Below are positions 1 to 10,958 of a stretch of 64,000 nt of DNA, in pieces. Origin of the DNA: Pandoraea cepalis (lineage in GTDB: Bacteria; Pseudomonadota; Gammaproteobacteria; Burkholderiales; Burkholderiaceae); contig NZ_CABPSL010000001.1 of NCBI RefSeq assembly GCF_902459665.1, positions 806,001-870,000 on the forward strand. The letters are read 5' to 3'. Under the pieces are notes generated by a model. That model was given only the letters and a program-made list of their open reading frames with translations. It searched no databases and was not told the origin of the DNA. The translations under genes were made by a program, and so were the position numbers. Each line of letters starts with the position of its first letter. Position 1 is the stretch's first letter.

Positions 1-106
1 AAACCCAACTCGCTGCAGAAAGGGGCCCCGGTCCGGCCCACCGTCACGCTCCCCCAAGCCCAACCCGCCCGACGCGCGCTTGCGCTACGCCTCGCCTCCC
101 TTTCCG
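1..106. other. Intergenic stretch at left window edge
   Basis: This lies downstream of the minus-strand molybdopterin subunit gene. I see no convincing start codon, terminator or conserved motif in the short piece visible. IorAB-type operons sometimes carry an accessory or cytochrome subunit gene next, which would fall outside the window. Confidence 0.3.
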
Positions 107-2329
107 TTACGCCTTCGTCAGGTCGAACGGCAACGCCCGCATCCGCTTTCCCGTCAACGCGAATACCGCATTCGCATACGCCGGCGCCAACGGCGGCAAC
201 CCCGGCTCTCCCATCCCCGTCGGCGCATCCCCCGAACCCACAATGTGCACACTGATGGCCGGCATGTCGGGCAAACGCGCCACCATGTATTGATGGAAGT
301 TGCTCTGCTCAACTTCTCCATCCTTCATCGTGATCGCCGCGCCCGGTATCGTCATCCCCAATCCCATCAAGGCCGCTCCCTCGACCTGCGCCGCCACCGT
401 CAACGGATTGACCGCGAAATTGCAATGCACCCCCGCCGTCACACTCACCAAACGCGGTGAATCATTGCGCATCTCAGCCACTACGACGTACGCCACCACG
501 GAATCAAACGACTCATGCACCGCCACACCCCACGCCTGGCCCGGCGGTAACTGCGTCTTTCCATAGCCGGAACGTTCAACCGCCAACGCCAACGCCTCCC
601 GGTGCCGAGGATGCTTATCTCCCATCAACCCATACCGATACGCCACCGGGTCCTGACCCGCTTCCTTCGATAGTTCGTCTATCAATGTTTCCATGACGTA
701 CGCCGTATGCGTGTTGCCCACGGATCGCCACCACAGCACCGGCACGTTGACCTGCGGACTGTGCAACGTGAGCCGCAACGGCACCGCATATGGGGTGCCC
801 GCAACGCCCTCGACGCTGGTGCCGTCGATGCCGTTCTTGACCATCATCTTTTCGAACGGCGTGCCCTGTAAAATCGACTGACCCACGATGGTGTGATCCC
901 ACGCCAGCACGTTGCCCTTGGCATCCAGGCCGATCTCGGCACGATGGACGTACATCGGACGGTAGTAACCGCCACGGATGTCGTCTTCCCGGCTCCAGAT
1001 CACTTTCACCGGCTCACGATGCCCCGCACGCCGCCACGCTTTCGCCACCTGGGCCGCCTCGACGCCATAGTCGGACGTCGGGACCGCGCGGCGGCCAAAT
1101 CCGCCACCCGCCATGAGCGTGTGCAGTTTGACCTGCTCGGGCTTGAGGTCGAGCGTGCGCGCAATGGCGGCCTGGTCGACGGTCTGGAACTGTGTGCCGG
1201 TCCACACTTGCGCGCCCTTGTCGGAAAGCTGCACGGTGCAGTTGAGCGGCTCCATAGGCGCGTGCGCCAGGTACGGGAAGTGGTATTCGGCAACGAGGGT
1301 CTTGGGCGCACCCTTGAGCTTGGAGATGTCCGCGTCGATCGCGACCGTGCCCGGCGTCTTGGCCATTTCCACATATTTGGCCAGTTGGGCGGTCGTGTCG
1401 ACATGCTCGACGCCCGTCGTGTCCCACGTGGCCTTGAGCGCGTCGCGCCCGGTCTTGGCCTGCCAGTAGCCATCGGCAATGACGGCCACGGCGGTGCCGC
1501 CCCGGTCGTCCGGGATCTCAAGGACATCGCGCACGCCCTTGACCGCCCGCGCAGCTTTGGCGTCGAACTGCTTCACTTTGGCACCGAACACGGGCGGGCG
1601 AGCAACGACAGCAACTTTCAGGTTCGGCAGCTTGAAGTCCATGCCGTACATCGGCACGCCCATGGACTTGGCCCGCGCGTCGAGCCGTCCCGTTGGCTTG
1701 CCAAGTAGGCGGAACGCCGAAGGTTCCTTGAGCGCGACATCGGCCGGCACCGGCTGCGCCTGCGCGCGCGCGGCAAGACTGCCGTACGTGGCGCGCTGGC
1801 CGTTCGGGCCGAGCACGACGCCGTTCTCGGTGCGCAACTGCGCCGCCGGCACTTTCCACTGCTGCGCCGCGGCCGCGATGAGCATGGCCCGAGCAGATGC
1901 GCCAATGCGCCGGTATTGCAGCCACGAATGCGCGACGGAGCCCGAGCCCCCCGTCATCTGGATGCCGAACACGGGGTCTTTGTAGACGTCGGCCGCCGGC
2001 GCAAGCTCGCTGCGCACTTTGGCCCAGTCGCAATCGAGTTCTTCGGCGACGAGCATGGGCAGCGCCGTCTGTACGCCTTGTCCGAAATCGAGGCGGTTGA
2101 CCTGGATGGTGACCGTGTCGTCCGGCGCAATGCGCACGAAGGCCGAGGGCACGACGGGCGTGGCGGCCGCGCCCTGGGCGCTGGCTGTTCGCATGGCGCC
2201 GGGCAGCGACATTTCGAGCATGAGGCCACCGGCCGCAAGCGCCGAGGTCTTGAGAAACACTCGGCGCGTCAGGCCGGCGAAGTCGCCCACGGCGACGCCA
2301 GGGCGCGGGGAAAAGCGAAGTTCACGCAT
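107..2329 (-). CDS. Molybdopterin-binding subunit of an IorB-type xanthine dehydrogenase-family oxidoreductase
   Basis: A 740-residue large subunit of a two-component molybdenum hydroxylase, related to isoquinoline 1-oxidoreductase beta subunit and membrane-linked aldehyde dehydrogenases. Such enzymes hydroxylate or oxidise N-heterocycles or aldehydes and pass electrons through the partner 2Fe-2S subunit. The N-terminus has a twin-arginine motif RRVFLK at residues 22-27 followed by an Ala/Gly/Leu-rich segment, so export by Tat to the periplasm is expected. Cofactor-contact motifs are visible: GGSGS near residue 127, GGGFGRR near 410 and the C-terminal GEPGLPPL that carries the catalytic Glu of the family. 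The start at 2329 has a strong GAGGAG ribosome site. It follows the small subunit by 15 bp, so one operon. The substrate cannot be told from sequence. Confidence 0.9.
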   Translation of the reverse strand: MRELRFSPRPGVAVGDFAGLTRRVFLKTSALAAGGLMLEMSLPGAMRTASAQGAAATPVVPSAFVRIAPDDTVTIQVNRLDFGQGVQTALPMLVAEELDCDWAKVRSELAPAADVYKDPVFGIQMTGGSGSVAHSWLQYRRIGASARAMLIAAAAQQWKVPAAQLRTENGVVLGPNGQRATYGSLAARAQAQPVPADVALKEPSAFRLLGKPTGRLDARAKSMGVPMYGMDFKLPNLKVAVVARPPVFGAKVKQFDAKAARAVKGVRDVLEIPDDRGGTAVAVIADGYWQAKTGRDALKATWDTTGVEHVDTTAQLAKYVEMAKTPGTVAIDADISKLKGAPKTLVAEYHFPYLAHAPMEPLNCTVQLSDKGAQVWTGTQFQTVDQAAIARTLDLKPEQVKLHTLMAGGGFGRRAVPTSDYGVEAAQVAKAWRRAGHREPVKVIWSREDDIRGGYYRPMYVHRAEIGLDAKGNVLAWDHTIVGQSILQGTPFEKMMVKNGIDGTSVEGVAGTPYAVPLRLTLHSPQVNVPVLWWRSVGNTHTAYVMETLIDELSKEAGQDPVAYRYGLMGDKHPRHREALALAVERSGYGKTQLPPGQAWGVAVHESFDSVVAYVVVAEMRNDSPRLVSVTAGVHCNFAVNPLTVAAQVEGAALMGLGMTIPGAAITMKDGEVEQSNFHQYMVARLPDMPAISVHIVGSGDAPTGMGEPGLPPLAPAYANAVFALTGKRMRALPFDLTKA

Positions 2330-2344
2330 GGGTATCTCCTCGCC

Positions 2345-2803
2345 TCAGGCCAGCGACGCCGCAGCGTCTTTGATCGCCGCACGAATGCGGGCGTAGGTGC
2401 CGCAACGGCAGATGTTGCCGGACATGGCGGCGTCGATCTGTTCGTCGTTGGGCTGTTTGTTCTCGCGCAGCAACGCCGTGGCGGACATGATCTGGCCGCT
2501 CTGGCAGTAGCCGCACTGGGGCACGTCGTGCTTGACCCAGGCGTTCTGCACAGCACGCCCGACGGCGTCCGCCCCGACGTTTTCAATGGTGGTGATGGCC
2601 TTTCCCGCGACGGCGGAGACCGGGGTGATGCAGCTTCGGATGGGCGCACCGTCGAGATGCACGGTGCACGCGCCGCACAGCGCCATGCCGCAACCGAACT
2701 TGGTGCCGGTCATGTTGAGCGCGTCGCGCAGGGTCCAGAGCAGGGGAGTGGCCGGGTCGACATCGACCTGCACGACACGGCCGTTCAGTTGAAACGAGAC
2801 CAT
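2345..2803 (-). CDS. 2Fe-2S-binding small subunit of the IorA type
   Basis: A 152-residue electron-transfer subunit that pairs with the downstream molybdopterin subunit. An N-terminal plant-type ferredoxin domain shows [11 protein letters not shown] with a further Cys ligand, and the C-terminal domain shows CGYCQSG and CRCGTY, the four Cys of the second 2Fe-2S cluster. There is no FAD-binding subunit gene nearby, which is typical of IorAB-like rather than XdhABC-like enzymes; the electron acceptor is probably a cytochrome or quinone-linked protein. I chose the ATG at 2803 because AAGAGGTG lies just upstream; an in-frame start at 2857 would add 18 unconserved residues. Confidence 0.9.
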   Translation of the reverse strand: MVSFQLNGRVVQVDVDPATPLLWTLRDALNMTGTKFGCGMALCGACTVHLDGAPIRSCITPVSAVAGKAITTIENVGADAVGRAVQNAWVKHDVPQCGYCQSGQIMSATALLRENKQPNDEQIDAAMSGNICRCGTYARIRAAIKDAAASLA

Positions 2804-3388
2804 AGAGACACCTCTTGACGGGTGGAGAGACCGGGGATCGGCAAAACATACTCCCATTCGGTGAAAGTTTCAGCGCAGGCGTGTGTCATAAGTCGTTGTA
2901 TCCATTCGGATATAGCGATCAGCAGGAAGGTCGGCGATAGGGCGGCGATAGGGCGGGAATGCGAAGGGGCCGGCGCTCGTGTAGGGGCGGTCAACGCGGC
3001 AGTGAACGCGCCGGAGCGTCGGGAAGGAGGGGAATCTCGCGCCTCGCGGCGAATTCGGCGCGGTGCCGACGTGTTGCGGTGCAATGAAGTACAATTCTGG
3101 CTACATTCCCCTACCAACCTGTTCCCAAGCCGGAAGAAAGATCTGGGCATGCGCACGAACTGCCTCACCCCCCTGTGTTTCTACGCGATGATCGGACACG
3201 ATTCGTCATCGACGTCTTCGCACGGCAGTCGTCGATCTCGTTGACCGCAGATCGTCTGTTGCCGGCCCGCGCGCACCCGTCGCGCTTGCCGCCGGCATCC
3301 ATTGCGCTTACCCGATTTTGACTTTCGGCGCGTCTCGCGAGACGAACGCCGACGGCGGATGCACCGCCGCATTGACGAGCCCGACAAG
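2804..3388. other. Divergent intergenic region with a small 11-bp duplication
   Basis: About 585 bases separate the minus-strand iorAB-like operon from the plus-strand FAD oxidoreductase, so promoters for both must lie here. A TACAAT at 3090-3095 could be a plus-strand -10, but no good -35 stands 17 bp upstream. Two copies of the 11-mer CGGCGATAGGG lie head to tail at 2932-2953. I see no gene with coding character and no clear terminator. Confidence 0.5.
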
Positions 3389-6300
3389 ATGAACGCACCC
3401 TTGCCCGCCTTCGAGCCGCACGACGCCAAGCATGCACTCGCCGCCCAGCCGCCGCGACTGCGCGAGATCCCCTACAACTACACGTCGTTTTCGGACCGCG
3501 AAATCGTTATGCGCCTGCTGGGCGCCGACGCCTGGCACATCCTCGACGAACTCCGCGCGGAGCGCCGCACCGGCCGCTCGGCCCGCATGCTCTACGAGGT
3601 ACTCGGCGATATCTGGGTGGTTCGCCGCAATCCGTATCTGCAGGACGACCTGCTCGATAATCCGAAGCGCCGCAAGCTGCTGATCGACGCGCTGGACCAT
3701 CGTCTGAACGAGATCGACAAGCGTCGCCGCGCGGATGTGGCTGCGAACGCCGATGCGAACGGCCGCGAACGCGCCGCCCGTGTGGAGCAACTGGAGGTGG
3801 CGGCACGCCGCGCCGTGGCAGACTTCGCCGAGGAGTTCGCGAAGATGGCCGAGCTGCGCCGTCGCGCGAAGAAGGTGCTCGGTCGCACGACCGCGCATGA
3901 CAACATCAAGTTCGACGGTCTGTCGCGCGTTTCGCATGTGACGGACGCGACGGACTGGCGCGTGGAGTATCCGTTCGTCGTGCTCACCCCGGACAGCGAA
4001 GCCGAAATGGCGGCGCTGGTGAAGGGTTGCTTCGAATTGGGACTGACGGTGATTCCGCGCGGAGGCGGCACCGGCTACACGGGCGGCGCGATTCCGCTCA
4101 CGCCGTTCTCGGCCGTGATCAATACGGAAAAGCTCGAGCAGCTCGATGAGGTCGAGTACTCGGCGCTGCCGGGCGTCGACGAGCCGGTGCCGACGATTTT
4201 CTCGGGCGCCGGCGTGGTGACGCGTCGTGTGGCCGAGGCCGCCGAGCGGGCTGGTCTGGTGTTCGCGGTCGACCCGACGTCGATCGACGCATCGTGCATC
4301 GGTGGCAACGTGGCGATGAACGCCGGTGGCAAGAAGGCCGTGCTGTGGGGCACCGCGCTCGATAACCTCGCGTGGTGGCGCATGGTCGACCCGCAGGGCA
4401 ATTGGCTCGAGGTCACCCGTCTCGATCACAATCTCGGCAAGATTCACGACATTCCGGTCGCCCGCTTCGAGTTGACGTGGTTCGACGGCAATTACGCCCC
4501 GGGCGCCGTGCTGCTCAAGACGGAAAAACTGGACATCGAAGGCAAGCGTTTCCGTAAGGAAGGGCTCGGCAAGGATGTGACGGACAAGTTCCTCGCCGGT
4601 CTGCCGGGCATTCAGAAGGAAGGCTGCGATGGTCTGATCACGAGCGCGCGCTGGATTCTGCACAAGATGCCCGCGCACACGCGCACGGTATGCCTGGAGT
4701 TCTTCGGCCAGGCGAAGGAAGCGATTCCGAGCATCGTCGAGATCAAGGACTACATGTTCGCGCAGACGGCGGCCGGCGGCGCGATTCTGGCGGGCCTGGA
4801 GCATCTGGATGAACGCTATCTGCGCGCCGTGGGCTACGCCACGAAGTCGAAGCGCAATGCGTTCCCGAAGATGGTGCTGATCGGCGATATCGTTGGCGAC
4901 GATGACAACGCCGTCGCTCAGGCGACGTCGGAAGTGATTCGCATGGCCAACGGCAAGAGCGGCGAAGGTTTCGTCGCGGTGTCGGCCGAAGCCCGCAAGA
5001 AGTTCTGGCTCGACCGCTCGCGTACCGCCGCCATCGCGCGCCACACCAACGCCTTCAAGATCAATGAAGACGTGGTGATTCCGCTGCCGCGCATGGGCGA
5101 GTACACGGATCACATCGAACGCATCAACATCGAGCTGTCGCTCAAGAACAAGCTGCAACTGGTCGATGCGCTCGAAGTCTTCTTCGACGCCGGCAATCTG
5201 CCGCTGGGCAAGACGGATGACGCGAACGAGATTCCGTCGGCCGAACTGCTCGAAGATCGCGTGCAAACGGCACTCACGCTGCTGCGCGACGTGCGCGCGC
5301 GCTGGGTGTTCCTGCGCGATCATTTCGAACTGCCGCTGGCCGAAGCGATTCCGCTGCTCAACCGACACGGCGTGCGCGACCTCAACGTGGCGCTCAACGA
5401 TCGGCTGAGCAAGCAGCCGCAAACCCGACTCATCGACTTGCTGCAGGATCGTACGGTGCGCGTGTCGTGGAAGCAGGAGATCCGCGGAGAACTGCGCAAG
5501 ATTTTCTCGGGCGCGGAGTTCAAGCCGATCCTTGAGGAAGCGCAAGCGATTCACAAGCGCGTGCTGCACGGCCGCGTGTTCGTCGCGCTGCACATGCACG
5601 CGGGCGACGGCAATGTGCACACGAACATCCCGGTGAACTCGGATAACTACGAGATGCTCCAGGATGCGCACAAGGCGGTGGCACGCATCATGGCCATCGC
5701 CCGTTCGCTCGATGGCGTGATCTCGGGCGAACACGGTATCGGCATTACCAAGCTGGAGTTCCTGACGGAAGCCGAGATCGGCGAATTCCGCGCGTACAAG
5801 CAACGCGTGGATCCGGAAGGGCGCTTCAACAAGGGCAAGCTGCTCGATATGCCGGAACTGCCCGCCGACCTGCGCAATGCCTATACGCCCAGCTTCGGGC
5901 TGATGGGGTATGAGTCGCTGATCATGCAGCAGTCGGATATCGGCGCGATCGCGGACAGCGTGAAAGACTGCCTGCGCTGCGGCAAGTGCAAGCCGGTGTG
6001 CGCCACGCACGTGCCGCGCGCGAACCTGCTTTACAGCCCGCGCAACAAGATTCTCGCAACGTCGCTGCTCATCGAGGCGTTTCTGTACGAAGAGCAAACG
6101 CGCCGCGGGGTGTCGATCAAGCACTGGGACGAGTTCAACGACGTGGCCGATCACTGCACGGTGTGCCACAAGTGCGTGACGCCGTGTCCGGTGAAGATCG
6201 ACTTCGGCGACGTGACGATGAACATGCGCAACCTGCTGCGCAAGATGGGCAAGAAGAAGTTCAATCCGGGCGCGGCCGCCGGCATGTTCTTCCTGAACGC

Positions 6301-7384
6301 GACGAACCCGGAGACGATCAACATCACTCGCAAGGTGATGATCGACTGGGGTTACAAGGCGCAGCGTTTCGGCGCGGACATCTTCAAGAAGCTCGCGAAG
6401 AAGCAGACGGCACGTCCGCCTGCAACGGTGGGCAAGCCGCCGCTGCGCGAGGAAGTGATCCACTTCGTCAACAAGAAGATGCCGGGCAACCTGCCGAAGA
6501 AGACGGCGCGCGCACTGCTCGACATCGAAGACAACAAGGTTGTGCCGATCATTCGCAATCCGAAGACCACCACGGTCGATTCGGAAGCGGTGTTCTATTT
6601 CCCGGGCTGCGGCTCGGAGCGCCTGTTCTCGCAGGTCGGGCTCGCCACGCAGGCGATGCTCTGGCATGTGGGCGTGCAGACGGTGCTGCCGCCGGGCTAT
6701 CTGTGCTGCGGGTATCCGCAGCGCGGCTCGGGGCAGGGCGAGAAGGCCGAGAAGATCGTGACGGACAATCGCGTGCTGTTCCACCGCATGGCGAACACGC
6801 TGAACTATCTCGATATCAAGACCGTGGTCGTGTCGTGCGGCACTTGCTACGACCAGCTCGCGGGCTATGAATTCGAGAAGATCTTCCCGGGCTGCCGCAT
6901 TGTCGACATCCACGAATACCTGCTCGAGAAGAACGTGAAGCTCGAAGGCGTGAACGGTACGCGCTACATGTATCACGACCCGTGCCACACGCCGATCAAG
7001 ACGATGGATCCGGTCAAGCTCGTGAATCAGTTGATGGGCAGCGAGCACGACGGCTACAAGATCGAGAAGAACGATCGGTGTTGCGGTGAGTCGGGCACGC
7101 TGGCGGTCACGCGTCCGGACATCTCGACGCAGATCCGCTTCCGCAAGGAAGAGGAGATGCGCAAGGGCGCGGCGAAGCTGCGCGCGGACGGCAAGGTCGA
7201 GGACGTCAAGATTCTGACGAGCTGCCCGTCGTGCCTGCAAGGGCTGTCGCGTTATAACGACGACGCCGACATCACGGCGGACTATATCGTCGTGGAGATC
7301 GCCAAGCATGTGCTGGGCGACGAGTGGCTGGTGGACTACGTGAAGGATGCGAACCACGGCGGCATCGAACGCGTGCTGGTCTGA
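3389..7384 (+). CDS. Giant FAD-linked oxidase / Fe-S oxidoreductase (DUF3683, D-lactate/glycolate dehydrogenase-like)
   Basis: About 1331 residues combining what are separate GlcD- and GlcF-like subunits elsewhere. After a DUF3683-type N-terminal segment (to about residue 190) comes an FAD-binding PCMH domain with [12 protein letters not shown], then a FAD-oxidase C-terminal domain ending in GEHGIGITK. Next are two 4Fe-4S motifs, [11 protein letters not shown] and [12 protein letters not shown], and two cysteine-rich CCG domains (PGCGSERL...LCCGYP and DPCHTP...RCCGESG). This architecture suggests oxidation of a 2-hydroxyacid such as D-lactate or glycolate, with electrons leaving through Fe-S clusters to quinone; the substrate is inference. 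ATG at 3389 is preferred because the 29 extra residues from an upstream TTG are Arg-rich and unlike the family. The gene is followed after 52 bp by the antiporter gene. Confidence 0.88.
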   Translation: MNAPLPAFEPHDAKHALAAQPPRLREIPYNYTSFSDREIVMRLLGADAWHILDELRAERRTGRSARMLYEVLGDIWVVRRNPYLQDDLLDNPKRRKLLIDALDHRLNEIDKRRRADVAANADANGRERAARVEQLEVAARRAVADFAEEFAKMAELRRRAKKVLGRTTAHDNIKFDGLSRVSHVTDATDWRVEYPFVVLTPDSEAEMAALVKGCFELGLTVIPRGGGTGYTGGAIPLTPFSAVINTEKLEQLDEVEYSALPGVDEPVPTIFSGAGVVTRRVAEAAERAGLVFAVDPTSIDASCIGGNVAMNAGGKKAVLWGTALDNLAWWRMVDPQGNWLEVTRLDHNLGKIHDIPVARFELTWFDGNYAPGAVLLKTEKLDIEGKRFRKEGLGKDVTDKFLAGLPGIQKEGCDGLITSARWILHKMPAHTRTVCLEFFGQAKEAIPSIVEIKDYMFAQTAAGGAILAGLEHLDERYLRAVGYATKSKRNAFPKMVLIGDIVGDDDNAVAQATSEVIRMANGKSGEGFVAVSAEARKKFWLDRSRTAAIARHTNAFKINEDVVIPLPRMGEYTDHIERINIELSLKNKLQLVDALEVFFDAGNLPLGKTDDANEIPSAELLEDRVQTALTLLRDVRARWVFLRDHFELPLAEAIPLLNRHGVRDLNVALNDRLSKQPQTRLIDLLQDRTVRVSWKQEIRGELRKIFSGAEFKPILEEAQAIHKRVLHGRVFVALHMHAGDGNVHTNIPVNSDNYEMLQDAHKAVARIMAIARSLDGVISGEHGIGITKLEFLTEAEIGEFRAYKQRVDPEGRFNKGKLLDMPELPADLRNAYTPSFGLMGYESLIMQQSDIGAIADSVKDCLRCGKCKPVCATHVPRANLLYSPRNKILATSLLIEAFLYEEQTRRGVSIKHWDEFNDVADHCTVCHKCVTPCPVKIDFGDVTMNMRNLLRKMGKKKFNPGAAAGMFFLNATNPETINITRKVMIDWGYKAQRFGADIFKKLAKKQTARPPATVGKPPLREEVIHFVNKKMPGNLPKKTARALLDIEDNKVVPIIRNPKTTTVDSEAVFYFPGCGSERLFSQVGLATQAMLWHVGVQTVLPPGYLCCGYPQRGSGQGEKAEKIVTDNRVLFHRMANTLNYLDIKTVVVSCGTCYDQLAGYEFEKIFPGCRIVDIHEYLLEKNVKLEGVNGTRYMYHDPCHTPIKTMDPVKLVNQLMGSEHDGYKIEKNDRCCGESGTLAVTRPDISTQIRFRKEEEMRKGAAKLRADGKVEDVKILTSCPSCLQGLSRYNDDADITADYIVVEIAKHVLGDEWLVDYVKDANHGGIERVLV

Positions 7385-7436
7385 TGGCCCGCTCGGGGAC
7401 GCGGCCGATGCCTGACCGACGGACCATGGAGGCGGC

Positions 7437-9128
7437 ATGGGGGTAGTCCTCACCGCGCTGATCCTGCTGTTTGTGGTGGCGCTGACCGGCGTGCTGGTCA
7501 GCTACGTCAAAGTTCTGCCGGTGCCGATCGTGCAGATCGCTGTGGGCGCCGCGCTCGCTTTTCCGGGCGCGGGGCTGCACATCGATCTCGACCCGGAGAT
7601 CTTTTTCCTGCTGTTCATCCCGCCGTTGCTCTTCGCCGACGGCTGGCGCATGCCCAAGCGCGAGTTCTGGCACCTGCGCGTGCCAATCGTCGCGATGGCG
7701 CTCGGCCTGGTGATCTTCACGGTGCTCGGCGTGGGCTATTTCATCCACTGGATGATTCCGTCGATTCCGCTCGCCGTGGCGTTCGCGCTCGGCGGCGTGC
7801 TCTCGCCAACCGATGCCGTGGCCGTCTCCGCCATCACCGCACGCCTGCAGATGCCCACGCGCCTCATGCACGTGCTCGAAGGCGAGGCCATGATGAACGA
7901 CGCGTCGGGCCTGGTCGCGTTCAAGTTCGCCATCGTGGCCGCGACCACGGGACTCTTTTCGATCGGTAACGCCACGTTCTCGTTTTTCGTCATCGCGCTG
8001 GGCGGCCTGCTCGCCGGCTGGGCCGTGACGTGGCTGTTCACGCAGTTCCATCGCCGCGTGATGGCGGCGTCCGCCGAAGAGCCGGCGACGGTCGTGCTGC
8101 TGCTGTTGCTCATGCCGTTTGCGGCCTATCTGCTGGCCGAACATTTTGGCTTCTCGGGCATTCTCGCGGCCGTGGCCGCCGGCATGACGGTCAGCTCGAC
8201 CGATCTGCTCAATACCCGCACCGCCACCCGCATTCTCGGTAACGGGGTGTGGTCGATGCTCGAATTCGTGTTCAATGGCGCAGTGTTCGTGCTGCTCGGC
8301 CTGCAATTGCCTGACATCGTGCGTGCCGCGTTGCGGCCCGGCGAGCCGCATTGGGGAACGCTGCTCAATCTCGGCGAACTGATGGCCTACGTCGGCGCGA
8401 TTTCGGCGGTGCTCATCGTGCTGCGCTTCTGCTGGGTGTGGGTGGCGTGGCGCGTGATGTATTTTCTCGGTATGCGACGTGGCGAAATCACAATGAAGCC
8501 CGGCATGCGCTTCACTGGCGTGACGGCCCTCTCGGGCGTGCGCGGCGCGGTGACGCTGGCCGGTGCGCTCTCGGTGCCGCTGGCCCTGCCGGGCGGCGCG
8601 CCGTTTCCGGGACGCGATCTGCTGATTTTCCTGGCCGCCGGCGTGATTCTGCTCTCGCTTGTCGGCGGCAGCCTCGGTTTGCCGTTCCTGCTGCGCGGCG
8701 TGCGCTGGCCGGTCGAGGACCCGCGCAATCGTGAGATGGGCGAGGCGCGCCTCGCGGCGTCGGAGGCGGCGATCCGCACTGTTGAGTCGCTGCAAAAAGT
8801 CATTGCGAAGTCGGGCGACGAACTCGACACTGCCGTGTGCGCCGAAGCGGCCGCGCGGGTGATGGGGCGGTATCGCCGCACGCTCAACGCGTCGAACGCG
8901 ACCGACGACGAGATGCGCGTGCGCGCGGTGCGTGAGGTCGAAGTCGAACGCCGGCTGCGCGCCGCCGCCCTGCAGGCCGAGCGCGGGGAACTGTCGCGTC
9001 TGCGTCTGGCGCACCGTATCAACGACGAGACGCTGCGCGAATTGATCAGCGAGATCGACTTCGCCGAACTTGCGCTCGGCCCGGTCGACCCGGCCACCGG
9101 CAAACGTTACAAGCGCAACAAGCAGTGA
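7437..9128 (+). CDS. Na+/H+ antiporter, CPA1 family
   Basis: A 563-residue cation/proton antiporter of the inner membrane. Roughly twelve hydrophobic helices fill residues 1-410, with family signatures SPTDAVAVS near residue 123, EGEAMMNDASG with the ion-binding Asn-Asp pair near 154, and GVRGAVTLAG near 367. The last 150 residues are a charged cytosolic tail rich in Arg and Glu with predicted helical character, the usual site of pH regulation. GGAGG stands 5 bases before the ATG. It sits between the FAD oxidoreductase and a HIT gene with short gaps, so co-transcription is plausible. Na+ rather than K+ specificity is assumed from family membership. Confidence 0.9.
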   Translation: MGVVLTALILLFVVALTGVLVSYVKVLPVPIVQIAVGAALAFPGAGLHIDLDPEIFFLLFIPPLLFADGWRMPKREFWHLRVPIVAMALGLVIFTVLGVGYFIHWMIPSIPLAVAFALGGVLSPTDAVAVSAITARLQMPTRLMHVLEGEAMMNDASGLVAFKFAIVAATTGLFSIGNATFSFFVIALGGLLAGWAVTWLFTQFHRRVMAASAEEPATVVLLLLLMPFAAYLLAEHFGFSGILAAVAAGMTVSSTDLLNTRTATRILGNGVWSMLEFVFNGAVFVLLGLQLPDIVRAALRPGEPHWGTLLNLGELMAYVGAISAVLIVLRFCWVWVAWRVMYFLGMRRGEITMKPGMRFTGVTALSGVRGAVTLAGALSVPLALPGGAPFPGRDLLIFLAAGVILLSLVGGSLGLPFLLRGVRWPVEDPRNREMGEARLAASEAAIRTVESLQKVIAKSGDELDTAVCAEAAARVMGRYRRTLNASNATDDEMRVRAVREVEVERRLRAAALQAERGELSRLRLAHRINDETLRELISEIDFAELALGPVDPATGKRYKRNKQ

Positions 9129-9199
9129 GCGCACTGACAGCACTGACCTGAACCGTCTGCGGCGCACGCGGGGAGGGCAGGGCAAACGAGGGAAGACGC

Positions 9200-9640
9200 A
9201 TGATGGAATGTCCGTTTTGCACCGGAGAGGGCGGCGATGTCGTATGGCGCGACCCGGTGCTGCGCGTGGTGCTGGCGAACGAGATCGGCTACCCGGGCTT
9301 CGCTCGGGTGATCTGGCATGCCCACGTCGCCGAAATGAGCGATCTGCCCGCGGCGGCGCGCGAGCATGTGATGCGCGCCGTGTTCGCCGTCGAGACAGCC
9401 CAGCGCACGGTCATGTCGCCGCACAAGATCAACGTGGCGAGTCTGGGCAACATGGTGCCGCACGTGCACTGGCACGTGATTCCGCGATATCGCGACGACG
9501 TTCATTTTCCCGGCTCGGTCTGGAGCGCGCCGCAACGCGAGGTGCCGGCGGCGGTGCTCGCCGAGCGCGCCGCCTGGACACCCGCCCTGCGCGAGGCCGT
9601 GGTGGCGGAATTGAATCGTCTCCCGGCGTGGCCGGCATGA
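9200..9640 (+). CDS. HIT-family nucleotide hydrolase/transferase
   Basis: A 146-residue histidine-triad protein. The catalytic motif HVHWHVIPR is visible at about residues 88-96, near the C-terminus of the fold, and the N-terminus CPFCTGEGG resembles the zinc-binding start of some HIT proteins. HIT proteins hydrolyse nucleoside phosphoramidates or dinucleoside polyphosphates; the real substrate is unknown. It is followed after 79 bases by a DUF971 gene and then ubiE. Start chosen at ATG 9200 (a second in-frame ATG follows directly). Confidence 0.88.
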   Translation: MMECPFCTGEGGDVVWRDPVLRVVLANEIGYPGFARVIWHAHVAEMSDLPAAAREHVMRAVFAVETAQRTVMSPHKINVASLGNMVPHVHWHVIPRYRDDVHFPGSVWSAPQREVPAAVLAERAAWTPALREAVVAELNRLPAWPA

Positions 9641-9719
9641 CCGTTGAGGCCTGAGCGGCTATACTGCCGGCCGATGTGTCGCATGTCGGCGCACCGACCG
9701 ATTATTCTGGAGCAAGACC

Positions 9720-10133
9720 ATGGCTGGGCTGGAGAAAGACACGCCGATTCCCGTTTCCTTGACGCTGCATCGCACATCGAAGGTGCTGGAACTGGGCTAC
9801 GAGGACGGAACACACTACCGCCTGCCGTTCGAATTCCTGCGCGTACTCTCGCCGTCGGCGGAAGTGCGTGGCCACGGCCCGGGGCAGGAGACGCTGCAAA
9901 CCGGCAAGCGCGATGTCGATCTGAATGGCCTGGAGCCGATCGGCAACTACGCCGTGCGCCCGGTGTTTTCGGACGGACACGATACCGGCATCTATTCGTG
10001 GGATTACCTCTACGAGCTGTGCGTGCGTCAGGACGCGCTGTGGCAGGAATACCTGGACAAGCTCGCGTCAGCGGGGGTCGATCGCGACACGCCGATGTCG
10101 TCGCCGGCCGCGGGTGGCTGCCACCACCATTGA
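9720..10133 (+). CDS. DUF971 (GBBH-like N-terminal domain) protein
   Basis: A 137-residue protein matching the DUF971 family, a small beta-rich domain also found at the N-terminus of gamma-butyrobetaine hydroxylase and linked to Fe-S assembly factors. Recognisable features are LELGYEDGTHYRLPFEFLRV near residues 22-41 and an aromatic-rich C-terminal half (IYSWDYLYELC). The protein ends in a metal-binding-looking GGCHHH tail. It sits immediately upstream of ubiE with a 60-base gap, a position I remember as conserved in Burkholderiales. Its function is not established; a role in Fe-S or quinone metabolism would be a guess from context. Confidence 0.85.
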   Translation: MAGLEKDTPIPVSLTLHRTSKVLELGYEDGTHYRLPFEFLRVLSPSAEVRGHGPGQETLQTGKRDVDLNGLEPIGNYAVRPVFSDGHDTGIYSWDYLYELCVRQDALWQEYLDKLASAGVDRDTPMSSPAAGGCHHH

Positions 10134-10193
10134 GGCCCCGGCGGGGCGCACGTGCGTGTGGCGCGCCCGCTTACATGAATCTGGGAGATTGCA

Positions 10194-10928
10194 ATGGGCC
10201 AACAGACCCACTTCGGTTATGAAACCGTCGACGAGAAGGAAAAGGCCGGCAAGGTCGCCGAGGTGTTCCATTCGGTCGCGAGCAAGTACGACATCATGAA
10301 TGATCTGATGTCGGGTGGACTGCACCGGATCTGGAAAGCCTTCACGATCGGACGCGCCGCCGTGCGCCCCGGCTTCAAGGTGCTCGACATCGCGGGCGGC
10401 ACGGGCGACCTGTCGAAGGCGTTTGCGCGCGCGGCCGGCCCGACCGGCGAAGTCTGGCTCACCGACATCAACGAATCGATGCTGCGCGTGGGGCGCGATC
10501 GCCTGCTCGACGCAGGCATTGTCACCCCGACCCTGCTGTGCGATGCCGAAAAGCTGCCGTTCCCGTCGAACTATTTCGATGTGGTCACCGTGGCGTTTGG
10601 CCTGCGCAACATGACGCACAAGGATGCCGCGCTCGCCGAAATGCGCCGCGTGATCAAACCGGGCGGCAAGGTCATGGTGCTCGAGTTCTCGAAGGTTTGG
10701 CAGCCGCTCGAGAAGGCGTACGACACGTATTCGTTCAAGGTGCTGCCGTGGCTCGGTTCGCGCATCGCGGGCGACGCCGACAGCTACCGCTATCTGGCCG
10801 AGTCGATTCGCATGCACCCGGACCAGGAAACGCTCAAGTCCCTGATGGAACAGGTCGGTCTCGAACGTGTGGAATATCACAACCTGACCGCAGGCGTCGT
10901 CGCGCTGCATATCGGACGCAAATTCTGA
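10194..10928 (+). CDS. ubiE: Ubiquinone/menaquinone C-methyltransferase UbiE
   Basis: A 244-residue class I SAM methyltransferase that methylates 2-polyprenyl-6-methoxy-1,4-benzoquinol in ubiquinone synthesis (and demethylmenaquinone where present). Visible signatures are the start [23 protein letters not shown], here cited only as FGYETV, the SAM-binding [12 protein letters not shown] near residue 62-73, and AFGLRNMT near 133. Length and motifs fit the family throughout. It is first of the quinone genes here and is followed by a good hairpin terminator at 10959-10998, so ubiJ and ubiB downstream form a separate unit. Confidence 0.96.
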   Translation: MGQQTHFGYETVDEKEKAGKVAEVFHSVASKYDIMNDLMSGGLHRIWKAFTIGRAAVRPGFKVLDIAGGTGDLSKAFARAAGPTGEVWLTDINESMLRVGRDRLLDAGIVTPTLLCDAEKLPFPSNYFDVVTVAFGLRNMTHKDAALAEMRRVIKPGGKVMVLEFSKVWQPLEKAYDTYSFKVLPWLGSRIAGDADSYRYLAESIRMHPDQETLKSLMEQVGLERVEYHNLTAGVVALHIGRKF

Positions 10929-10958
10929 GTTTGCGCTTACTTACAAGACGCACCCCAG

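Noticed and set aside
3308-7453. A 1381-codon open frame on the minus strand opposite the FAD oxidoreductase gene
   Set aside because: Its sequence is Arg/His/Ala-rich with no family resemblance, and it exactly mirrors the codon bias of a GC-rich gene on the other strand. The plus-strand frame has clear domains.
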